Source: Leuconostoc inhae
Lineage (GTDB): Bacteria; Bacillota; Bacilli; Lactobacillales; Lactobacillaceae
Reading direction: 5' to 3'
Assembly: GCF_019656015.1 (NCBI RefSeq)
Contig: NZ_BPKW01000003.1
Location: forward strand, 1-64,000
DNA length: 64,000 nucleotides
Below the pieces are notes generated by a model. That model was given only the letters and a program-made list of their open reading frames with translations. It was not told the origin of the DNA and searched no databases. Shown piece after piece: positions 57,732 to 64,000 of the stretch; position 1 is the stretch's first letter, and each line of letters starts with the position of its first letter. The position numbers and the translations under genes were made by a program.

Positions 57732-59450
57732 ATGATAGATAAAAGACTTTTTAAACTTAAAGGTATTATAAGTACACTTGTTGTGCTTGTATTTATGACT
57801 GGGGTTCAAGGATTAGCGATCCTTGCGCAAGGTATATTTATAGCAAGAGCGATTGTTGATTTCTGGCAAAATAATTTATCATCTGAAACGAGCATTAATA
57901 TTGCTTTGTTTGCGCTAGCTTTTTTTGTACGACAGCTGTTAGTTGTTATGAAAAATAAATATATGGCAGTTTATGCTGACAAGGCGGTTGAAAATTATCG
58001 CATTAAGCTATTAGAAAAATATACAGAGATTGGCTCGACTATAATTGCTGATCAAGGAACTGGTAATGCGGTGACGACCCTAGGCGTTGGTTTAGATAAT
58101 GTCAAAAACTATTTTCAGCTCTTATTGATTAAAGTATTTGATTTAAGCATTATTCCTTGGTTAATTTTAATGTACATCTTGTATACTAAATGGGAGCAGG
58201 GACTATTTTTGTTATTGATTTTCCCAGTAGTCATTATGTTTTTTATTATCTTAGGATTAGCAGCGCAAAGCAAAGCGGACGCGGAGTTTATTAACTTTAA
58301 AAATTTAAATAATCGTTTTGTTGATGCCTTGCGTGGCTTACCAACTTTAAAACAACTTGGATTGGCAGATCAATATAGTGATGAAATTTATCAAATTTCT
58401 GAAGATTATCGCAAAACAACGATGCGAACATTGCGAATTGCAATGACTTCAACATTTGCTTTAGATTTTTTTACGACCCTCTCTATTGCTGTTGTTGCAG
58501 TTTTTTTGGGATTTGATTTATTGAATGGCAAGCTGACACTTTTACCTGCTTTAACGATATTAATTTTAGCCCCAGAATATTTTTTGCCACTACGAAATTT
58601 TTCTGATGATTATCACGCCACATTAAATGGTAAAAATGCGCTAACTGATGTGTTATCAATGATTGATAGACCGACAATTAAAAATCAGGATAAATTGCAA
58701 TTAAAAACATGGCATAATTCGGAACAATTAACCTTAGCACATGTTGATTTTTCTTATGATGAACAAGTCGTTTTAAAAGATATTAATATCCAAGTTAGTG
58801 GTTACCAAAAAATTGCTGTGGTGGGTGAAAGTGGTTCAGGAAAATCGACTTTACTTAATATTATAAGTGGCTTTTTATTACCAACTAGTGGAAAAATTAC
58901 TGTGGCGAATCAAACAATGCCGCATTTAGCCCAAGTAGATTGGCAGAAACAATTTTTTTATATGCCACAGCATCCTTATATTTTTCATGATACGCTGAGA
59001 GAAAATATAACATTTTATGCGAAAAATGTTACGAATGAACAAATAACAATTGCTACGCAAAAAGCTGGATTAACTGAACTTGTCAACGACTTACCAGCAG
59101 GTTTGGATAGTATTATCGGTGAAAGTGGCCGACAGGTTTCTGGTGGACAGGCACAGAGAATAGCATTGGCAAGAATGTTATTAGATGATCAGCGAAAAAT
59201 TTTATTTTTTGATGAACCAACCGCACATCTTGATATTGAAACCGAATATGATCTGAAGCAGACTATGGCGCCAATTTTATCGTCACATTTAGTATTTTTT
59301 GCAACACATCGACTGCATTGGTTAGATCAAATGGATTATGTTTTAGTCATGCGGCATGGCAAAATAGTAGAACAAGGTGAACCGCAGCAATTATTAGCAG
59401 ATGGGCACAGCCAATTAAATCAATTACGTCATGACTTAGGAAGTGTATAG
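57732..59450 (+). CDS. cydC: ABC transporter required for cytochrome bd assembly, first subunit
   Basis: A 572-residue half-transporter: a six-helix membrane domain (residues 1 to about 310) and an ATPase domain with Walker A GESGSGKST, signature VSGGQAQRIALAR and Walker B ILFFDEPTAHLD. The heterodimer with the next protein exports thiols/handles haem for cytochrome bd maturation in E. coli. There is no C39 peptidase domain, so it is not a bacteriocin exporter. Named by gene order; the CydC/CydD labels differ between E. coli and Bacillus. Confidence 0.9.
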   Translation: MIDKRLFKLKGIISTLVVLVFMTGVQGLAILAQGIFIARAIVDFWQNNLSSETSINIALFALAFFVRQLLVVMKNKYMAVYADKAVENYRIKLLEKYTEIGSTIIADQGTGNAVTTLGVGLDNVKNYFQLLLIKVFDLSIIPWLILMYILYTKWEQGLFLLLIFPVVIMFFIILGLAAQSKADAEFINFKNLNNRFVDALRGLPTLKQLGLADQYSDEIYQISEDYRKTTMRTLRIAMTSTFALDFFTTLSIAVVAVFLGFDLLNGKLTLLPALTILILAPEYFLPLRNFSDDYHATLNGKNALTDVLSMIDRPTIKNQDKLQLKTWHNSEQLTLAHVDFSYDEQVVLKDINIQVSGYQKIAVVGESGSGKSTLLNIISGFLLPTSGKITVANQTMPHLAQVDWQKQFFYMPQHPYIFHDTLRENITFYAKNVTNEQITIATQKAGLTELVNDLPAGLDSIIGESGRQVSGGQAQRIALARMLLDDQRKILFFDEPTAHLDIETEYDLKQTMAPILSSHLVFFATHRLHWLDQMDYVLVMRHGKIVEQGEPQQLLADGHSQLNQLRHDLGSV

Positions 59451-61177
59451 TGAACAAGATAAAGCATCTATTAGCAAATGATCGATGGATTGTACCGTTT
59501 TTGAAGACACAAAAATCAGGTTTTTTTTGGTCGATATTTCTAAATTTATTAACAATAGTAGCGGCCAGTGCATTAATGTTTGTTTCTGGCTATCTGATTT
59601 CGCGAGCAGCCCAGCGTCCTGATAATATTTTGTTGATTTATGTGCCTATTGTGCTAACGCGTGCTTTTGGTATTGCACGGCCAATTTTTCGGTATGCACA
59701 GCGGCTAGTATCACATAATTGGGTATTGCGCTTTGTTTCAAAGTCTCGTCAACGTCTCTACGAAAGTGTTGCTAGTACAGCAAGCAGTATTCGTGGGCGA
59801 TTACAAACAGGCGAAGTTTTAAGTTTGTTGGCAGATGATTTAGATCAGTTACAAAATTTGTATTTAAGAACACTATTTCCTCTAGCTACAGGGTTATTGG
59901 TCTATTTATTTGTTAGTGTAGCTGTTGGCACTGTTAATTGGCTATTTATGCTATGGTGGCTGTTTATGCTAGCTATCATTATGATCGTTGTGCCGACAAT
60001 AAGTTTTTTGATGAACCGGGCACGTGTGCACAGACAAAAGCAATTACAGTCGCAATTATATACTGACGCAACTGATGCTGTATTGGGTTTACAAGATTGG
60101 GTACTATCAGGTCGCCAAAAGGATTTAGTGACGCAACAAGGTCATATCATGGCTAATTTAGCGAAAACAAAAAATGCTGGGATGACATTTGGTTGGTGGC
60201 GTGATTTTGCGCTTCAAATGTTGGCTTTAATTTTGGTAATTACGACCTTGATAGGTGTAGGTTTGCAATTTAAAAGTAATCACATGGCAGTTAATTTCAT
60301 TGCTGCCTTTACATTGGCAATCTTTCCCCTTATTGATGATTTTATTGGCGTCAACCAAGGTGTTAGTGAGGCTTCGTTTTATGAGGATAGCATTGAACGC
60401 TTGAATGCTTTGCCGGTTCCTGAAACAAGTCAGATTAAAGCTGAGAAATTAACTGATACAACAGTGGCTTTAAATCATGTAATCTTTAAATATGATAATA
60501 AAAAAATTATTGATGCAGTAGATTTAATAGTACATCCGGGTGAAAAAATAGCATTATTAGGGCGATCTGGTTCTGGGAAGACAACACTCTTAAAACTGAT
60601 AGCTGCAGATATTGCACCACTTTCTGGGACTATCACGATTGGTAACCAGCCGATTAATCAATTACAACATCAATTATCAAAACTCGTGGCGGTTTTAGAT
60701 CAACAATCGTATTTATTTAACACAACAATTTTAAATAATGTGAGAATGGGTAATATAAAAGCGACAGATGATCAGGTGAAATTGGCGATTAAACAAACTG
60801 GTTTACAGCCGCTAATTGACAGTTTACCAAATGGCTATGAAACACAAATGCAGGAGGCTGGCGCTAGGTTTTCAGGAGGCGAACAGCAACGTTTTGCTTT
60901 AGCTCGTATCTTGTTACAAGATGCACCCATTGTTATTTTGGACGAACCAACTGTTAGTTTGGATCCGAAAACTGAATATGATGTGTTAACACAAATTTTT
61001 GAAGTATTACAAGATCGAACAATTATTTGGGTGACGCATCATTTAACAGGTATTGACTATGTTGATAAGGCCTATTTTTTAGAAAATGGCCGTTTTGTAT
61101 TAGCGGATACACCTAAAAACTTACGTCAAACGTCAGTTCACTTTCAACAATTATTGACAATGGATGGCATTAAATAA
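59450..61177 (+). CDS. cydD: ABC transporter required for cytochrome bd assembly, second subunit
   Basis: A 575-residue half-transporter with an N-terminal six-helix domain and an ATPase domain: Walker A GRSGSGKTT, signature FSGGEQQRFALAR, Walker B VILDEPTVSLD. It forms a heterodimer with the preceding protein. It starts with GTG, overlapping the previous stop by one base (TAGTG), with AGGAAG at the normal distance. It completes a cydABCD set. Confidence 0.9.
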   Translation: MNKIKHLLANDRWIVPFLKTQKSGFFWSIFLNLLTIVAASALMFVSGYLISRAAQRPDNILLIYVPIVLTRAFGIARPIFRYAQRLVSHNWVLRFVSKSRQRLYESVASTASSIRGRLQTGEVLSLLADDLDQLQNLYLRTLFPLATGLLVYLFVSVAVGTVNWLFMLWWLFMLAIIMIVVPTISFLMNRARVHRQKQLQSQLYTDATDAVLGLQDWVLSGRQKDLVTQQGHIMANLAKTKNAGMTFGWWRDFALQMLALILVITTLIGVGLQFKSNHMAVNFIAAFTLAIFPLIDDFIGVNQGVSEASFYEDSIERLNALPVPETSQIKAEKLTDTTVALNHVIFKYDNKKIIDAVDLIVHPGEKIALLGRSGSGKTTLLKLIAADIAPLSGTITIGNQPINQLQHQLSKLVAVLDQQSYLFNTTILNNVRMGNIKATDDQVKLAIKQTGLQPLIDSLPNGYETQMQEAGARFSGGEQQRFALARILLQDAPIVILDEPTVSLDPKTEYDVLTQIFEVLQDRTIIWVTHHLTGIDYVDKAYFLENGRFVLADTPKNLRQTSVHFQQLLTMDGIK

Positions 61178-61809
61178 TGGCAAAAAAAAGAAAAAAACGT
61201 ACAAAAAAAAGACTATTAAAATTAAATTTATGGTTATGGGTAAGTAGTATTTTAATCATAGCAATTGGCGCTACTTTTTGGTCGCAAACACTTATTTATG
61301 ATAAACAAGAAACGCCCAATCAAGATGCAGTGCGCCAACAAAAAACTGATTGGATTAATCAGTTGGCACCATATGCAAGACAAATGCAAGAAGAGTATGG
61401 TGTCATTGCTTCAATCAGTATTGCACAAGCTATTTTAGAATCGGATTGGCATACGTCAACGTTGTCAACACAATATAATAATTTATACGGCATTAAGGCT
61501 GATGCGAATCAAAAAAGTGTTGTTTTACCAACACAAGAATTTGAAAATGGTCAGTGGATAACAATTCAAGGCCGTTTTGCAGCTTATGATACATGGCAAG
61601 CGAGCATGAAAGCGCATGCAAAATTACTATATCATGGGACGAGTTGGAATACTGAGCAATATGAGCATGTTTTACAAGCACGCGATTATAAGTCAGCAGC
61701 TCAGGCATTAACCCAAGATGGTTATGCAACTGATCCGATGTATGCAAAAAAATTAATTGCAATTATTCAAGAGTGGCACTTATCGCGTTTTGACATACCA
61801 CAAAAGTAA
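61177..61809 (+). CDS. Membrane-anchored GH73 N-acetylglucosaminidase
   Basis: A 210-residue peptidoglycan hydrolase. A very basic N-terminus (AKKRKKRTKKR) is followed by one membrane helix (about 18-36) acting as an uncleaved anchor, then a GH73 domain with catalytic Glu88 in QAILESDWH and NNLYGIKA, GRFAAYDTW, DGYATDPMYAKKL. It has no separate cell-wall-binding repeats. It overlaps the stop of cydD by one base, so it is translated with the bd-assembly transporter, although a functional link is not evident. Confidence 0.87.
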   Translation: MAKKRKKRTKKRLLKLNLWLWVSSILIIAIGATFWSQTLIYDKQETPNQDAVRQQKTDWINQLAPYARQMQEEYGVIASISIAQAILESDWHTSTLSTQYNNLYGIKADANQKSVVLPTQEFENGQWITIQGRFAAYDTWQASMKAHAKLLYHGTSWNTEQYEHVLQARDYKSAAQALTQDGYATDPMYAKKLIAIIQEWHLSRFDIPQK

Positions 61810-61835
61810 ACGAGAGGTATCTCGTTTTTTATTTT
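61808..61835 (+). terminator. Terminator of the cyd-GH73 operon
   Basis: AAACGAGA and TCTCGTTT around GGTA, followed by TTTATTTTT; the stem overlaps the stop codon. Confidence 0.85.
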
Positions 61836-61839
61836 TGTC

Positions 61840-61876
61840 ATAGCGAACTGATGTTCGCTATAAAATCTGGTATAAT
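61840..61876 (+). promoter_or_regulatory. LexA (SOS) box and promoter of pcrA
   Basis: CGAAC-TGAT-GTTCG (61844-61857) has the perfect arms of the Gram-positive LexA box and extends to a 22-base palindrome (61840-61861). It covers the -35 region of a promoter with extended -10 TG-G-TATAAT (61868-61876). DNA damage should therefore induce pcrA. Confidence 0.85.
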
Positions 61877-61909
61877 ATATAGAAGTTAATTTACACTTTA
61901 GGAGCGCAC

Positions 61910-64000
61910 ATGTCAGTAGAAGAACTTATTAGCGGAATGAACGATAAACAGGCCGAAGCAGTCCAGATCACACAAGGACCTCTTTTGATTATGGCAGGTG
62001 CGGGTTCAGGTAAAACTCGCGTTTTGACGCATCGTATTGCGCATTTAGTGCAAGATTTAAATGTCTTTCCATGGCGTATATTAGCCATTACATTTACTAA
62101 TAAAGCAGCAAAAGAGATGCGAGAACGAATTAGTTCGTTATTGTCAGAAGATGTTGCACGCGATATATGGGTATCAACGTTTCATGCACTAGCTGTACGT
62201 ATTTTGAGACGTGACGGAGAAAGCATTGGCTTGGCGCGTAATTTCACGATTATAGACACGAGTGCGCAACGCACATTAATGAAACGTGTGATTAGTGATT
62301 TGAATCTGAATACCGATCAATATGATTCTCGTACTATTTTGGGTATGATTTCAAACGCTAAAAATGACATGTTACGTCCACATGATTACGCAAAACAAGC
62401 AGACAATGCATTTCAAGAAACAGTTGCAGAGGTTTATACGTCATATCAAGCCGAGCTTAAACGCTCACAGAGTGTTGATTTTGATGATTTAATTATGTTG
62501 ACGATTGATTTATTTCAATCTTCACCTGAAGTGCTTGAACGCTACCAAAAACAATTTGAATATTTACATGTTGATGAATATCAAGATACCAATGATGCGC
62601 AATATACAATTGTTAATCTGTTGGCACAACGTTCGCAAAATTTAGCCGTGGTTGGTGACGCTGATCAGTCTATTTATGGTTGGCGTGGTGCTAACATGAA
62701 TAATATTTTGAATTTTGAAAAAGACTACCCAACGGCACATACTGTCATGCTAGAACAAAATTATCGTTCAACACAAAATATTTTGGATGCTGCAAATGCC
62801 GTAATTAATCATAACAATGAGCGTGTCCCTAAAGAATTATGGACACAAAATGGTAAAGGCGATAAAATAACCTATTATCGTGCACAGACAGAGCATGATG
62901 AAGCGAATTTCATCTTATCAAACATTCAGAAAATGCGGACCGAAAACAAGATGGCGTATAGTGATTTTGCCGTTTTATACCGTACGAATGCACAGTCTCG
63001 TAGTGTTGAAGAATCCCTAGTTAAAGCGAATATGCCATATACGATGGTTGGTGGTCATAAGTTCTACGAACGTAAAGAAATCTTAGACATTATGTCGTAT
63101 ATGAATTTAATTACAAATCCTGACAATAATGCAGCATTTGAACGTGTAGTGAATGAACCTAAACGTGGCATAGGTGCGACTTCGTTAATACGCTTAAGAG
63201 AATTAGCTAATCGTTTAAATGTTTCTTACATGACAGCAATTGACAGTATTGAGCTTGCGCCAGAAATTTCAACGCGAGCAGCTACTAAATTTTTAACATT
63301 TGCAGAGATGATGCATGATTTGCGTCAGCAGTCAGAATTTTTAAATGTGACAGAACTTGCTGAAATGGCTATGACAAAATCTGGCTATCGTCAAATGTTG
63401 GCTGAAAAAAATGATCCAGATAGTCAGGCAAGATTAGAAAATTTGGAAGAGTTTTTGTCTGTTACAAAAGAATTTGATGCCAAATATAATCCGGAAGATC
63501 CTGAATCAGTCGATCCAATGACTGATTTTCTAGGATCAACTGCTTTAATGAGTGATCTAGATAATTTTGAAGAAGGCGACGGATCTGTCACCTTAATGAC
63601 ACTGCATGCGGCTAAAGGTTTGGAATTTCCGGTTGTATTTTTGATAGGCTTGGAAGAGGGGATTTTTCCACTTTCACGATCATTAATGGATGAAGATCTT
63701 CTTGAAGAAGAAAGGCGTTTAGCGTATGTTGGTATTACCAGAGCAATGAAAAAATTGTTCATGACTAATGCTTTTTCACGGTTACTTTATGGGCGAACAC
63801 AGGTTAATGAAGCATCCCGTTTTATAGATGAAATTTCACCAGAATTACTTGAGTCAAAACAGTCAGAACCACACATTGGCAATAATCGTGTCATGCCATT
63901 TGATCGGAAAAGACAAATGGCAACAGCAACAACGTATCAGTCAACACCAGTGACAAAACAGGTCAGTGGCACTACCGGTGGTGATAGTGTTGTTTGGTTG
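61910..64000 (+). CDS. pcrA: ATP-dependent DNA helicase PcrA (5' part; runs off the window)
   Basis: UvrD/Rep-family superfamily 1 3'-5' helicase acting in repair, replication restart and rolling-circle replication. At least 697 codons are present, without a stop. Motif I GAGSGKT is at residues 30-36, motif Ia is AITFTNKAAKEM, motif II is VDEYQDTNDAQY, motif III is VVGDADQSIYGWRGA, motif IV is EQNYRST, motif V is TLHAAKGLEFPVVF and motif VI is YVGITRA. Only the C-terminal tail is missing. AGGAG precedes the ATG, and the promoter carries a LexA box. Confidence 0.94.
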   Translation, partial: MSVEELISGMNDKQAEAVQITQGPLLIMAGAGSGKTRVLTHRIAHLVQDLNVFPWRILAITFTNKAAKEMRERISSLLSEDVARDIWVSTFHALAVRILRRDGESIGLARNFTIIDTSAQRTLMKRVISDLNLNTDQYDSRTILGMISNAKNDMLRPHDYAKQADNAFQETVAEVYTSYQAELKRSQSVDFDDLIMLTIDLFQSSPEVLERYQKQFEYLHVDEYQDTNDAQYTIVNLLAQRSQNLAVVGDADQSIYGWRGANMNNILNFEKDYPTAHTVMLEQNYRSTQNILDAANAVINHNNERVPKELWTQNGKGDKITYYRAQTEHDEANFILSNIQKMRTENKMAYSDFAVLYRTNAQSRSVEESLVKANMPYTMVGGHKFYERKEILDIMSYMNLITNPDNNAAFERVVNEPKRGIGATSLIRLRELANRLNVSYMTAIDSIELAPEISTRAATKFLTFAEMMHDLRQQSEFLNVTELAEMAMTKSGYRQMLAEKNDPDSQARLENLEEFLSVTKEFDAKYNPEDPESVDPMTDFLGSTALMSDLDNFEEGDGSVTLMTLHAAKGLEFPVVFLIGLEEGIFPLSRSLMDEDLLEEERRLAYVGITRAMKKLFMTNAFSRLLYGRTQVNEASRFIDEISPELLESKQSEPHIGNNRVMPFDRKRQMATATTYQSTPVTKQVSGTTGGDSVVWL

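Noticed and set aside
57732-61177. The two ABC half-transporters as exporter of the bacteriocins
   Set aside because: Neither has an N-terminal C39 peptidase domain, and both follow cydAB directly, which fits CydCD.
1-64000. CRISPR arrays, insertion sequences and prophage
   Set aside because: No regularly spaced repeats, transposase or phage structural genes were seen on either strand.

Overview
The window looks like a chromosomal segment of a heterofermentative lactic acid bacterium, most likely Leuconostoc or a close relative. The supports are low-GC Gram-positive gene content and signals (strong AAGGAG ribosome sites, TATAAT boxes, T-box leaders, cre sites, a CGAAC-N4-GTTCG LexA box), the divergent pepQ/ccpA pair, a short single-domain 6-phosphogluconate dehydrogenase with gluconate genes, a cydABCD cluster, and a pyruvate dehydrogenase operon headed by lipoate ligase. 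The genus is inferred from content, not from a database match. The segment begins in the 3' end of a 5S rRNA gene and ends inside pcrA.

Layout. 1-1880: end of an rRNA operon, then spx, mecA and a rhodanese-like membrane protein that lacks its catalytic cysteine. 1900-7860: lplA-pdhABCD with a cre site just after the promoter. 7876-10634: alpha/beta hydrolase, DUF3042 protein, a probably leaderless glycerophosphodiesterase gene, and miaA. 10640-11941: a compact bacteriocin island holding an XRE-type regulator whose N-terminus is a perfect double-glycine export leader, two paralogous double-glycine bacteriocin precursors and a small membrane (immunity-like) protein. 11955-14087: Na+/H+ antiporter. 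14178-19504: a LacI-family regulator divergent from an operon that matches the 2-ketogluconate (kgu) pathway. 19592-27504: pepN, an MFS carrier, pepX and an HD phosphohydrolase. 27640-29340: DUF1934 protein, rpoE, an unusual tRNA-Lys and a T-box leader. 29342-36875: amino-acid permease, plsX-acpP, an attenuator-like leader before a GAF-domain methionine sulfoxide reductase homologue, an osmolyte permease/binding-protein fusion, a SprT-like protein, a HAD phosphatase and a CPBP protease homologue. 36924-42663: pepQ/ccpA, an OatA-type acyltransferase, acetolactate decarboxylase and udk. 42708-47856: RpiR regulator, gnd, gluconate kinase and gluconate permease. 47959-50781: APC permease and a class-III PLP enzyme resembling isoleucine 2-epimerase. 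50790-54945: T-box-alaS, ireB, ruvX and a DUF1292 gene. 55135-61177: cydABCD. 61177-64000: GH73 glucosaminidase and LexA-box-controlled pcrA.

How it fits together. Much of the window serves carbon flow into and out of the phosphoketolase route. Gluconate (gntP-like permease, kinase) and probably 2-ketogluconate (kgu-like operon) both converge on 6-phosphogluconate, the substrate of gnd. Pyruvate is handled by PDH and the acetolactate branch, and NADH can be reoxidised by cytochrome bd. CcpA is encoded here, and cre sites lie at its own promoter, the pdh promoter and the kgu promoter, which suggests one catabolite-control circuit. Peptide use (pepN, pepX, pepQ) and amino-acid transport form a second theme.

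The strongest candidate for something undescribed is the regulator fused to a double-glycine leader in front of the bacteriocin pair. Next are a promoter-attenuator leader before the GAF-domain gene, and three genes whose Shine-Dalgarno sequence is separated from the start codon by a hairpin (DUF1292 gene, gluconate permease, acetolactate decarboxylase).
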